Below are positions 8,871-16,611 of a DNA stretch of 64,000 nt, piece by piece (position 1 is the stretch's first letter; every line of letters begins with the position of its first letter). Both the position numbers and the translations under genes were made by a program. The notes below the pieces were generated by a model. That model was not told the origin of the DNA, made no database searches, and was given only the letters and a program-made list of their open reading frames with translations. Source of the stretch: KBS-96 sp964247975 (lineage in GTDB: Bacteria; Acidobacteriota; Terriglobia; Bryobacterales; Bryobacteraceae); the NCBI GenBank assembly GCA_964247975.1, contig CAXTWH010000006.1:1-64000 (forward strand), written 5' to 3'.

Positions 8871-9800
8871 TCAGCTTGCTACTGAAACTTCTTCCGTGAA
8901 GCCGAAAGCAACTCGGATTTTCTGCGCTTCTTCAGCCGGCGGCGCTCCGAACAGACGCTTAAATTCACGGCTGAACTGCGAAGCACTGTCGTAGCCGACG
9001 CGCTCCGCCGCAAGCGAGGCGCCAATTGATTCTTGTACCATCATCATGCGAGCTTTGTGCAGGCGTATGGTTTTCAAGTACTGCACCGGCGAAGAAGCGG
9101 TAACCGCCTTGAAATGAAAATGGAGAGCCGAAACGCTCATGCCTGCTTCGCGCGCCAGCGCGGAAACATCCAGCGGCGCTGCATAGTTAATGTGCATGCG
9201 TTGCAGGATGCGATGAATTTGTGTCCGGTTCTCATTGACGAGCAGCAGATCTCGCAGCAGGCAGCCGCCTTCGCCGCAGAGAACGCGATAAAGAAGTTCC
9301 CGCACGAGTTGCGGACCGAGCACCTTTGCATCCGCGGGCGAACGAAGGCATTCCAACAAGCGCACCGTTGCGTTGCTCAACAACAAGTTCATTGGTGGAG
9401 CGCTGACCCGCGCTTCGCGCTGCTTTGGTTGAGGCGAGCGCGCACTTGCGTCCAATTTCATCAGCAGATCGCTGAGAATGGCGAGGTCGATGCGTACTGC
9501 CACGCCTAGGAAAGGACCTTCAGGGCTCACTGTGGTTTCACAATCGGCGGGTACAGGTACCGTCAGCAGCAGAAAATTTCGCGCATCATAGGTAAGCACC
9601 TGATCAGGCAGATGGAAGCGCTTTTGTCCTTGCGCCACGATCACAATGCAAGGCTCGTACAGCACGGGAACCGGCTGTGAATTGCGGGTAGCTCGCAGTA
9701 GCGTAACGCCTTCCACAAGCGAAGGTCGAGCCCCATCTGCCGCGTTAAGCGTGCTAAGCAGTTTCACCATCCTGCTGCGGTCCGCCGCGAGAGAATCCAT
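8871..9800 (-). CDS. AraC-family transcriptional regulator
   Basis: A cytoplasmic DNA-binding regulator of about 309 residues. The N-terminal half is the AraC N-terminal effector region (residues about 1-190; SLVEGVTLLRATRNSQPVPVLYEPCIVIVAQGQK is typical). The C-terminal 100 residues hold two helix-turn-helix motifs (LDVSALAREAGMSVSALHFHFKAVTASSP and SIGASLAAERVGYDSASQFSREFKRLFG). An in-frame start 72 bases upstream exists (9872). The ATG at 9800 is preferred because it leaves a regulatory interval with paired direct repeats at 9821-9853. The gene is divergent from a zinc alcohol dehydrogenase. That arrangement recalls E. coli YqhC, which has the same N-terminal domain and activates the alcohol dehydrogenase yqhD. 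Control of the neighbour is inferred. Confidence 0.85.
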   Translation of the reverse strand: MDSLAADRSRMVKLLSTLNAADGARPSLVEGVTLLRATRNSQPVPVLYEPCIVIVAQGQKRFHLPDQVLTYDARNFLLLTVPVPADCETTVSPEGPFLGVAVRIDLAILSDLLMKLDASARSPQPKQREARVSAPPMNLLLSNATVRLLECLRSPADAKVLGPQLVRELLYRVLCGEGGCLLRDLLLVNENRTQIHRILQRMHINYAAPLDVSALAREAGMSVSALHFHFKAVTASSPVQYLKTIRLHKARMMMVQESIGASLAAERVGYDSASQFSREFKRLFGAPPAEEAQKIRVAFGFTEEVSVAS

Positions 9801-9820
9801 GCTTCCAGAGTAGGCCGGAA

Positions 9821-9853
9821 TGGAGAATTGTGCAAGAATTCTGGAGCAATGTG
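9821..9853. promoter_or_regulatory. Paired direct repeats, candidate AraC-regulator operator
   Basis: TGGAGAATTGTG at 9821-9832 and TGGAGCAATGTG at 9842-9853 match at 10 of 12 positions. Their starts are 21 bp apart, two helical turns. Same-face direct half-sites are the usual target of AraC-family dimers. An overlapping inverted pair, AGAATT (9824-9829) and AATTCT (9837-9842), is also present. The element lies between the divergent araC-type gene and adh, about 107-139 bases upstream of the adh start. Confidence 0.5.
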
Positions 9854-9959
9854 TATTGTGAGGACCTTGCATTTGCTATCTACTGAAGAAGTAGAACGGA
9901 ATCGGCGTGGAGGAATTGACAATCTACCTGCCAGCCCCAAAAACCTTTAGGAGTGATCT

Positions 9960-10970
9960 ATGCCAGTGCAAGCGTACGCAGCGAAAGCAGCGAAACAGAA
10001 CCTGCAACCATTTCAATTTGAACTTGGCGAACTGGGGCCTGACGAGGTGGATGTGCGCGTCACCCACTGCGGCATCTGTCACACTGATGTCGCGATGGTC
10101 GATAACGACTGGGGCATGTCGCAGTACCCGGTTGTGCCGGGCCATGAAATCGTCGGCACGGTTGCCGCCGTAGGCGCGAATGTGGATCGCCTCGCAATCG
10201 GGCAGCGTGTCGGCGTCGGCGCGCTTTGCGGCTCCTGCATGAAATGCGAATGGTGCGAGAGCGGCGCGCAGCATGTCTGCCGACAGGTTGTGGGAACCGT
10301 CATGGGCGAACATAAAGGAGGCTTTGCTTCCCTGGTGCGCGCCGATAAATGGCAATTCGCCCACCCAATACCGAAGGAGATTGCTTCCGAACACGCCGGG
10401 CCGCTGCTGTGTGCAGGCACGACGGTTTTCACTCCGCTGCTTCGCTGCAATGTGCGTCCCACGGACCGAGTAGCAGTGGTTGGAATCGGCGGCTTAGGTC
10501 ATCTAGCCGTTCAGTATCTGGCGAAATGGGGATGCGACGTGACCGCGATTAGTTCAACGCATGACAAAGACGAGCGGGCGCATAAGTTCGGAGCAAGACA
10601 CTTTATCGCCACTCGCGGCACCGATGAACTTGCGAAAGCAGCGAGATCGTTTGATTTCATTCTGTCCACAGTATCCGCCGATCTGCCTTGGGACGCCTAC
10701 TTAGCGGCGCTGCGGCCTCAAGGCAAGCTTTGCATCGTCGGCATTCCTGACAAGCCCATTTCTTATTCACCGTGGAGCCTCATCGCAGGCGAGAAGTCGG
10801 TGGTCGGCGGCCAGCCTGGGTCGATTGATGAAACGCAGCAGATGCTTGCTTTCACCGCTCTGCACGGCATTAAGCCAATGATCGAGATGTTCCCAATGGC
10901 GGAAGCGGACGCGGCGCTCGCTCATACCCGCCAAGGTAAAGCGCGGTTCCGGGTCGTGCTCACTGCTTAA
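9960..10970 (+). CDS. Zinc-dependent NAD(P) alcohol/aldehyde dehydrogenase (YahK/CAD-like)
   Basis: A 336-residue medium-chain dehydrogenase that reversibly oxidises alcohols or reduces aldehydes. The catalytic zinc site shows as CGICHTDV (Cys about 37) and GHE (His about 59-60). The structural zinc lobe is CGSCMKCEWCESGAQHVC (about 90-107). The nucleotide-binding Rossmann motif is GIGGLGHLAVQYLAKWG (about 173-190). The pattern is that of the cinnamyl-alcohol dehydrogenase / E. coli YahK branch, which usually prefers NADPH. AGGAGTG precedes the ATG. Divergence from an AraC regulator suggests inducible expression, perhaps by toxic aldehydes. No pathway partner is adjacent. Confidence 0.88.
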   Translation: MPVQAYAAKAAKQNLQPFQFELGELGPDEVDVRVTHCGICHTDVAMVDNDWGMSQYPVVPGHEIVGTVAAVGANVDRLAIGQRVGVGALCGSCMKCEWCESGAQHVCRQVVGTVMGEHKGGFASLVRADKWQFAHPIPKEIASEHAGPLLCAGTTVFTPLLRCNVRPTDRVAVVGIGGLGHLAVQYLAKWGCDVTAISSTHDKDERAHKFGARHFIATRGTDELAKAARSFDFILSTVSADLPWDAYLAALRPQGKLCIVGIPDKPISYSPWSLIAGEKSVVGGQPGSIDETQQMLAFTALHGIKPMIEMFPMAEADAALAHTRQGKARFRVVLTA

Positions 10971-11095
10971 TTGTTAGTACTGGTACGAATCAGTTTTCGG
11001 TTGCGTTTAACAGTTCGATTGCAAATGCGTTCCTTTCGCGTCTTACTGAGGTTGATTGCGCACGTGCGCGGTCTATCAAAATAGGGGGATTTTGG

Positions 11096-11350
11096 ATGCA
11101 TCTGCTCTGGACTTTAATTATCGGTTTGGTAATCGGAGCCGTCGCTAAATTGTTAATGCCGGGCAAAGATCCTGGCGGCATTTTCATTACGATTTTGCTG
11201 GGCATTGCCGGTTCGTTTGTGGCTACGTTTCTTGGTCAGAGTTTGGGCTGGTATCGGGATGGCTCATCAGCAGGTTTTATTGCTTCTGTTATAGGGGCCA
11301 TGCTGCTGCTGTTTATCTACCGGCTTTTCCGCCGTAATTCAACCGTCTAA
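11096..11350 (+). CDS. GlsB/YeaQ/YmgE-family stress membrane protein
   Basis: An 84-residue inner-membrane protein of three hydrophobic segments (about 3-20, 29-48 and 58-76) joined by Gly-rich turns. The LIIGLVIGAVAKLLMPGKDPGGIFITILLGIAGSF pattern defines the transglycosylase-associated / GlsB-YeaQ family. These small proteins are commonly induced by general stress, and their molecular role is not established. AGGGGGAT lies upstream of the ATG. A strong hairpin directly follows the stop. The 125 bases between adh and this gene hold no other feature I can support. Confidence 0.85.
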   Translation: MHLLWTLIIGLVIGAVAKLLMPGKDPGGIFITILLGIAGSFVATFLGQSLGWYRDGSSAGFIASVIGAMLLLFIYRLFRRNSTV

Positions 11351-11396
11351 ATGCAAACGGGTGGAAGCGTAATTGCGCTTTCACCCGTTTGCATTT
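11349..11396. terminator. Bidirectional intrinsic terminator
   Basis: A 15-bp perfect stem pairs AAATGCAAACGGGTG (11349-11363) with CACCCGTTTGCATTT (11382-11396). It is extended inward by GAAGCG against CGCTTT. The A-rich and T-rich outer ends act as U-tracts in both directions. It sits between the convergent GlsB-like gene and hspR, and can end both transcripts. Confidence 0.8.
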
Positions 11397-11405
11397 ATTC
11401 ACCGG

Positions 11406-11849
11406 TTATCGGTTAAGCTTGCTGCGTCGGCCTTCCGCAGCCACGCGACGACCTTCCACCCGCGTTGTGGTAGCAAGAGAAGTAACCCGTATCACAGGAA
11501 TTAGCGAATTCTGTTCTTCCCGGCGAGGCTGGCCTGTATTCTGATGAGCGATTTCCTGATTCAAGCCCGCCACAAAGCTTTCAATCTGCTGCTGCATCGC
11601 TTCCATCTTTTCGCGCATATTCAGAATGATTTCAACACCCGCCAAGTTCACACCTAATTCTCGGGTCAACTTCAAAATTACTTCTAGCCGTTCCAGATCC
11701 TCATCAGTGTAAAGCCTGGTATTGCCGTCGCTGCGCGAAGGCGCAAGCAGTCCTTCGCGCTCATATAAACGCAGTGTTTGCGGATGGATTTCGTATTTCT
11801 CAGCTACTGCCGAGATCATGTAAGCGGCTTTTGATTTTCCTTTCATCAT
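11406..11849 (-). CDS. hspR: HspR, MerR-type heat-shock repressor
   Basis: A 147-residue repressor of the dnaK operon. Residues about 8-75 form the MerR winged helix-turn-helix with the HspR signature YEIHPQTLRLYEREGLLAPSRSDGNTRLYTDEDLERLEVI. Residues about 78-115 form a dimerising helix. In actinobacteria and some other phyla HspR binds HAIR inverted repeats, uses DnaK as co-repressor and is the last gene of the operon, as here. GGAGGAACC precedes the ATG; the adjacent second ATG (11846) would also fit. The spacing to dnaJ is 14 bases. A matching operator overlaps the dnaK promoter at 15144-15164, implying feedback control. Confidence 0.9.
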   Translation of the reverse strand: MMKGKSKAAYMISAVAEKYEIHPQTLRLYEREGLLAPSRSDGNTRLYTDEDLERLEVILKLTRELGVNLAGVEIILNMREKMEAMQQQIESFVAGLNQEIAHQNTGQPRREEQNSLIPVIRVTSLATTTRVEGRRVAAEGRRSKLNR

Positions 11850-11863
11850 GGTTCCTCCGAACC

Positions 11864-13051
11864 CTATACCTTACGCCAGATCTCCGCTCGAACATCGTCG
11901 GTTTGCACCTGCGCCAGTTCCCGCAGCAGTTCCCGCGTTCGTTCGTCATGCACGCTTGGCGCTTTCAACACTACTTCCACAATCTCGTCGCCGCGCGTGT
12001 CTTTGCGAGAATTGAATACGCCTTTTTCCCGCAGCCGAAACTTCTGCCCGTTCTGCGTTCCCTGTGGAATCTTCAACAAAGCACGACCGTCAATCGTTGG
12101 AACCTCAATCTTGGCGCCTAAACCTGCTTCGGACATCGTTAATGGGATTTGGATCTCAATATTATCCCCGTCACGTTTAAAGAATTCATGTTCTTCCACC
12201 CGGATGGTGATGTACAAATCGCCTGCTGATCCGCCAGCGTTCCCGGCGTTTCCTTTTCCGGCCACGCGCAGTCTTGATCCATTAGCCACTCCCGCCGGGA
12301 TACGCACTTCTACAGTATCGGGTCGGGCAATCCGGCCTTCGCCGCGACAAGTGGGGCAGGCATTACGCAATCGCCCTGTGCCGTCGCAGCGCTGACAGCG
12401 CAAGTTGAACTTCATCGCGCCCGCCATCTGAGTTACCTGACCGGTGCCGTCGCATTCCGGGCACACTGCCACATTGCCGCCAGCCGAGCCTGAGCCGCCG
12501 CAGGTTTCGCAGGTTTCCTGGCGGGAAATGTTTAAGCGTACCTGAGTGCCTTTAATCGCCTGCCAAAAATCAACATTCAAACCATATTCCAGGTCCGCGC
12601 CCTTTTCGGCCACCGGCGATTTCGGGCGTTTTGCGCTGCTGCTGCCGCCGAACATGCCGCTGAAAATGTCGCGAAAGCTGCCGAATCCTTCGCTGGAACC
12701 GGGTTCAAACGGAGTTGATCCGCCGTTCTGTGGCTTGGCGAATTCACTGAAATCAAAACCTTCGAATCCCATTCCCGTGCCGGGCCGTCCGCCCGCTCCA
12801 GCGCCTGGATTGGGCGGCATGTTTTCGGAGTAAAAGCCATACTGGTCGTACATCTGCTTCTTCTTGTCGTCGCTTAGAATGTCGTAAGCTTCCTGGACTT
12901 TTTTGAAGCGATCTTCGGCTGCTTTGTCGCCCGGATTCAAATCGGGATGATGTTTGCGCGCTAAGCGACGATAAGCTTTGCGAATATCATCGGCATTGGC
13001 TCCGCGCTTCACGCCCAGGGTTTCATAATAATCTTGTTGTTTCGCAGGCAT
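11864..13051 (-). CDS. dnaJ: DnaJ-type co-chaperone
   Basis: A 395-residue Hsp40 that stimulates DnaK ATPase and delivers substrates. Residues 5-70 are the J domain with the HPD triad (RKHHPDLNPG). A Gly/Phe-rich linker covers about 70-150. Four CxxCxGxG zinc repeats lie at about 180-255 (CETCGGSG, CPECDGTG, CQRCDGTG, CPTCRGEG), followed by the C-terminal peptide-binding beta domains. It is the middle gene of dnaK-dnaJ-hspR. Only about a dozen bases separate its start from a hairpin with a T-run, and no Shine-Dalgarno sequence is visible. Its yield relative to DnaK may therefore be limited by attenuation and weak initiation. Confidence 0.93.
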   Translation of the reverse strand: MPAKQQDYYETLGVKRGANADDIRKAYRRLARKHHPDLNPGDKAAEDRFKKVQEAYDILSDDKKKQMYDQYGFYSENMPPNPGAGAGGRPGTGMGFEGFDFSEFAKPQNGGSTPFEPGSSEGFGSFRDIFSGMFGGSSSAKRPKSPVAEKGADLEYGLNVDFWQAIKGTQVRLNISRQETCETCGGSGSAGGNVAVCPECDGTGQVTQMAGAMKFNLRCQRCDGTGRLRNACPTCRGEGRIARPDTVEVRIPAGVANGSRLRVAGKGNAGNAGGSAGDLYITIRVEEHEFFKRDGDNIEIQIPLTMSEAGLGAKIEVPTIDGRALLKIPQGTQNGQKFRLREKGVFNSRKDTRGDEIVEVVLKAPSVHDERTRELLRELAQVQTDDVRAEIWRKV

Positions 13052-13061
13052 GGCTTTTTAC

Positions 13062-13093
13062 AAAAACGGCGGCTGGTTTCCCGAGCCGCCGTT
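13062..13093 (-). terminator. Hairpin with T-run between dnaK and dnaJ (attenuator)
   Basis: On the minus strand AACGGCGGCT (13093-13084) pairs perfectly with AGCCGCCGTT (13074-13065), and the transcript continues as TTTTTG. This has the form of an intrinsic terminator placed inside the operon, just before the dnaJ ATG at 13051. Partial termination here would give more dnaK than dnaJ message. Confidence 0.7.
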
Positions 13094-13140
13094 CCCTTTC
13101 ACCGTTCTTGCTTTTGTTTAAATCAAGCGAGAAACGACGC

Positions 13141-15057
13141 TTACTTCTTATCTTCCACGTCAACAAACTCGGCATCCACCACATTGTCTTGAGGCTTCTC
13201 CTGATTCGGAGCAGCACCGTCCGTGTGCGGAGCGCCGGTTGCGCCATTGGGTCCTGTGCTTTGCGTTTTGTACATTGCTTCCGCCAGCTTATGGCTTGCC
13301 TGGGTGAGTTTGTCAGTGGCTGTGTTCAGTTTATCCGCGCCGCCTTCGCTCATGGCTTTCTTTACATCTTCGACGGCTACTTCAACGTTCTTAGCGTCGG
13401 CGTCGGAAATTTTATCCCGATGCTCTTTCAGCATCTTTTCCACGTTATAGACCATTGCGTCAGCGCGGTTGCGGGATTCAATTTCGTCCTTCTTCTTGCG
13501 GTCGTCAGCCGAGTTCGATTCCGCGTCGCGGGCCATCTTCTCCACTTCGTCCTTGCTCAGGCCCGAAGAAGAAGTGATGGTGATCTTCTGCTCGTTGTTG
13601 GTCGCCCGGTCCTTGGCGGTGACATTCAGGATGCCGTTGGCATCAATGTCGAACGTGACTTCAACTTGCGGGATACCGCGCGGAGCGGGGGGGATGCCGA
13701 CCAACTGAAACACGCCTAACATGCGGTTGTCGCGAGCCATCGAGCGTTCGCCCTGGTAGACCTTGATTTCCACCGAAGTCTGGTTGTCGGAAGCGGTGGA
13801 GAAGACTTCGCTTTTCCGGGTTGGAATCGTGGTGTTGCGTTCAATCAGCTTAGTAAACACGCCGCCCAGCGTTTCAATGCCGAGCGAGAGCGGGGTCACA
13901 TCAAGCAGCAGTACGTCCTTCACTTCGCCGCCCAACACGCCGCCTTGCACTGCCGCGCCGATAGCGACTACTTCGTCCGGGTTCACGCTGCGATTCGGAT
14001 CTTTGCCGAACAGGTCGCGAACAATCTGCTGCACTTTCGGAATGCGGGTCGAGCCGCCGACAAGCACCACTTCATCAATCTGCTGCGGAGTGATTCCGGC
14101 ATCTTGCAAAGCTTGTTTGCAAGGGCCAACGGTGCGCTGCAGAATATCGTCAATCATCTGCTCAAAACGGGCGCGGGTCAGCTTAATGTTTAAGTGCTTC
14201 GGTCCGCTCGCGTCCGCAGTTAGGAAGGGCAGGTTGATTTCGGTTTCAAGCAGAGTGGAAAGCTCAATTTTGGCCTTTTCCGCTGCTTCCTTCAAGCGTT
14301 GCAGCGCCATCTGATCGCGCGACACGTCAACGCCCTGATCCTTCTTGAATTCCTGAATCAGCCAGTCGATAATGCGCTGGTCAATGTTGTCGCCGCCTAG
14401 GTGGGTATCGCCGTTGGTGGACTTCACTTCCACTACGCCGTCGCCCACTTCCAGAACGGAAATGTCGAACGTGCCGCCGCCGAAGTCGTAAACCACAATG
14501 GTTTCGTCCTTCTTTTTATCCAAGCCATAGGCCAGTGCCGCTGCAGTCGGCTCGTTGATAATGCGCATTACTTCCAAACCGGCAATCTGGCCGGCATCCT
14601 TGGTTGCCTGGCGCTGCGCATCATTGAAGTAAGCCGGTACAGTAATTACCGCTTTGGTGACTTTTTCGCCCAGGTAAGCTTCAGCAGCTTCCTTGAGCTT
14701 GCCGAGAATCATGGCTGAAATCTCGGGCGGCGAATATTTCTTTCCTTGGATCTCAACGCGGGCATCCCCGTTGTCACCCGCCACTACTTTGTAAGGGACC
14801 AGTTTGGTTTCCTCGTTAACCTCATTGAAACGGCGTCCCATAAACCGCTTAATGGAATAAATGGTGTTTTCGGGATTTGTAACCGACTGGCGCTTCGCTA
14901 CTTGACCAGCCAATCGCTCTCCGCCCTTAGTGAAACCCACCACTGAGGGAGTTGTTCGGCCACCTTCCTGGTTCGGAATAACGGCCGGCTGCCCGCCTTC
15001 CATTACCGCCACAACCGAGTTCGTGGTTCCGAGATCAATTCCGATAATCTTACTCAT
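13141..15057 (-). CDS. dnaK: Chaperone DnaK (Hsp70)
   Basis: A 638-residue Hsp70 that binds exposed hydrophobic peptides in an ATP cycle. The start is the ATG at 15057 (MSKIIGIDLGTTNS), preceded by GGAGGAATG; an in-frame extension to 15099 lacks Hsp70 sequence. The nucleotide-binding domain (about 1-385) shows DLGTTNS, AVITVPAYFNDAQRQATKDAG, VYDFGGGTFDIS and VVLVGGSTRIPKVQ. The substrate domain follows (about 390-505), then the helical lid, ending in an acidic EFVDVEDKK-like tail. It is the first gene of the dnaK-dnaJ-hspR operon. No grpE is in the cluster, so the exchange factor must be encoded elsewhere. Confidence 0.97.
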   Translation of the reverse strand: MSKIIGIDLGTTNSVVAVMEGGQPAVIPNQEGGRTTPSVVGFTKGGERLAGQVAKRQSVTNPENTIYSIKRFMGRRFNEVNEETKLVPYKVVAGDNGDARVEIQGKKYSPPEISAMILGKLKEAAEAYLGEKVTKAVITVPAYFNDAQRQATKDAGQIAGLEVMRIINEPTAAALAYGLDKKKDETIVVYDFGGGTFDISVLEVGDGVVEVKSTNGDTHLGGDNIDQRIIDWLIQEFKKDQGVDVSRDQMALQRLKEAAEKAKIELSTLLETEINLPFLTADASGPKHLNIKLTRARFEQMIDDILQRTVGPCKQALQDAGITPQQIDEVVLVGGSTRIPKVQQIVRDLFGKDPNRSVNPDEVVAIGAAVQGGVLGGEVKDVLLLDVTPLSLGIETLGGVFTKLIERNTTIPTRKSEVFSTASDNQTSVEIKVYQGERSMARDNRMLGVFQLVGIPPAPRGIPQVEVTFDIDANGILNVTAKDRATNNEQKITITSSSGLSKDEVEKMARDAESNSADDRKKKDEIESRNRADAMVYNVEKMLKEHRDKISDADAKNVEVAVEDVKKAMSEGGADKLNTATDKLTQASHKLAEAMYKTQSTGPNGATGAPHTDGAAPNQEKPQDNVVDAEFVDVEDKK

Positions 15058-15134
15058 GTGATCATTCCTCCGCCAATCCGTCCAAATCGCTCCGTGCAAG
15101 CGTTTCGTGATCAGCCTTCATTTAGCACAATTCC

Positions 15135-15164
15135 ATTATCAGACTTGAGTGACCGGTTGTCAAG
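15135..15164 (-). promoter_or_regulatory. dnaK promoter with overlapping HspR (HAIR) operator
   Basis: On the minus strand TTGACA (15163-15158) and GATAAT (15140-15135) are separated by exactly 17 bases, a near-consensus sigma70 promoter for dnaK. The same DNA carries CTTGAGT (15144-15150), seven bases, then TGTCAAG (15158-15164). This fits the known HAIR consensus CTTGAGT-N7-ACTCAAG with two mismatches in the second arm. Operator bases cover the -35 box and most of the spacer, so bound HspR would block polymerase. Confidence 0.8.
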
Positions 15165-15924
15165 AAAACCTGAGAACAATTTTGTTAAGCTTACTATTTT
15201 TATTCTCCTGTTTCTTCTGAGTTCCGTCAGTTCGGCTCCCTTGAGCGCGGCCACTCTAACTGTTGCTGCCGCAGCCGATATGGCCAGCGCGGAAAAAGAC
15301 TTAACTAGTTCATTTCATGAGATTTACCCTTCGGATCAGATGCGATTCGTTTTTGCCGCCAGCGGTGCTTTATCGCAACAGATTGCCAACGGCGCGCCTT
15401 ACGATGTATTCCTGTCTGCCAATGAGCAGTTTGTGGACCAGCTTGCCGCCGCTCGGAAGGTGCTGCCCGACACCGTTCATGTTTACGCGCTGGGTGAGCT
15501 TGGCATTTTATGGCGGGACGGCAAGTCTCATCAAATTAAAGATTTGCAGGAAGCTCAGATTCGTTTGATCGCTATCGCCAATCCAAAACTGGCTCCTTAC
15601 GGCGCGGCTGCCCGCGAAGCTTTGGAGCATGAGCATCTCTGGGAAACGGTTCAAAGCAAGGTCGTTTTCGGTGAAAATGTCCGGCAAACCCTACAAATTC
15701 TGGAAAGCGGAAACGCTGATGCGGTTCTGACTGCTTTTTCCCTTATGATTGGCCGCCCCGGCGCCAGCGTCATCCCATCTGACTGGCACAAGCCGATCCG
15801 CCAAAAAGCAGGCGTTATAGCAGCTTCTTCCAATGTAGAACTGGCCCGGAAGTTTTTGGCTTTCCTGCAAGGCCCTGGCGGATCGGCCATTCTACGCCGG
15901 CACGGGTTAAACCCGGCGAAGTAG
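15157..15924 (+). CDS. modA: Molybdate ABC transporter substrate-binding protein (ModA-like)
   Basis: A periplasmic oxyanion-binding protein. The mature part starts near AATLTVAAAADMASAEKDLTSSF. It has the ModA landmarks of a phosphate-type fold: FAASGALSQQIANGAPYDVFLSAN, the KLAPYGAAAREAL loop and a closing GFL-like C-terminus. A TTG at 15157 gives a charged n-region followed by a hydrophobic signal core (about residues 12-30). The upstream in-frame GTG at 15058 would add 33 residues with no signal character, so the TTG is preferred, but the start is uncertain. modB and modC are absent from the window. The start lies inside the dnaK control region, so HspR could affect it too (inference). 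It may supply molybdenum for enzymes such as the one at 32941. Confidence 0.72.
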   Translation: MSRKPENNFVKLTIFILLFLLSSVSSAPLSAATLTVAAAADMASAEKDLTSSFHEIYPSDQMRFVFAASGALSQQIANGAPYDVFLSANEQFVDQLAAARKVLPDTVHVYALGELGILWRDGKSHQIKDLQEAQIRLIAIANPKLAPYGAAAREALEHEHLWETVQSKVVFGENVRQTLQILESGNADAVLTAFSLMIGRPGASVIPSDWHKPIRQKAGVIAASSNVELARKFLAFLQGPGGSAILRRHGLNPAK

Positions 15925-15991
15925 CCGCTCATCCAGAAGTTCAGTGCTCCTCGTAAACACTAATACCGGAATAGGACTAGGGTTAACATTG

Positions 15992-16606
15992 ATGATGCGC
16001 CATTGGATGAAAGCTGTATTAGGGGCCGCCGGATTGTTGTTTTTGGGTTTTGGAAGCCCACTAAAGGCCGACACATTCCAAACGTTTAATTTCACCTATT
16101 CCGGAGCGGCTCTCGGCAACACCGCCGTAGCGGTGGGGCAAATTAATCTTGATGAAACGCTACTGCCTAATCCTGGTAGTTCATTCAATACTCCCGATTT
16201 TGTGCAGGACCTGACGATTACCGTATCCGGCGCCGGCACCGGCGATGGAACCTTCACCAAATCTGACTTCAGCACCTTCTATTGGGACACGGGCGGCGCA
16301 ACACTGAATCTGACGCAGAATCTGGTTGGCCAGCCCACAGCGGGATCGCCGTGGGGTTCCTTTGACGGCAGCGGCGGCGATTTTAACTTCTTTGCCGTTT
16401 CCGCGCCTGCGCCTTACGGCAGCTACTACTTCACGCTCACCACTAACGGCGGAACCGGCGACCCGATGCAGCTTACCAGTTTTGCGCCTACGCTTACGTC
16501 TACGCCTGAACCCGGCACTTCAGTGTTGTTGATTCTGGCAGGTTCCTGCTTACTGGGCTTGGGAACTTGGCGGCGGCTGCGGCGCGTGTCTGCCTTACAA
16601 TCTTAA
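15992..16606 (+). CDS. PEP-CTERM sorting-signal protein
   Basis: An exported protein of about 204 residues. It has an N-terminal signal peptide (KAVLGAAGLLFLGFGSPLKA) and a C-terminal PEP-CTERM tripartite signal: TPEPGTS, a hydrophobic helix, then the basic cluster WRRLRR. The middle is a beta-rich Gly/Thr/Asp domain with no recognisable fold. PEP-CTERM proteins are handled by exosortase and are associated with extracellular polysaccharide or biofilm in Gram-negatives. No exosortase is in this window. An in-frame start 48 bases upstream (15944) is possible, but the tandem ATGs at 15992 sit directly before the signal peptide. Confidence 0.78.
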   Translation: MMRHWMKAVLGAAGLLFLGFGSPLKADTFQTFNFTYSGAALGNTAVAVGQINLDETLLPNPGSSFNTPDFVQDLTITVSGAGTGDGTFTKSDFSTFYWDTGGATLNLTQNLVGQPTAGSPWGSFDGSGGDFNFFAVSAPAPYGSYYFTLTTNGGTGDPMQLTSFAPTLTSTPEPGTSVLLILAGSCLLGLGTWRRLRRVSALQS

Positions 16607-16611
16607 AGACT

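Noticed and set aside
15058..15156. GTG at 15058 as the start of modA
   Set aside because: It overlaps the dnaK start and adds 33 residues with no signal-peptide character; the signal core fits a start near 15157 much better.
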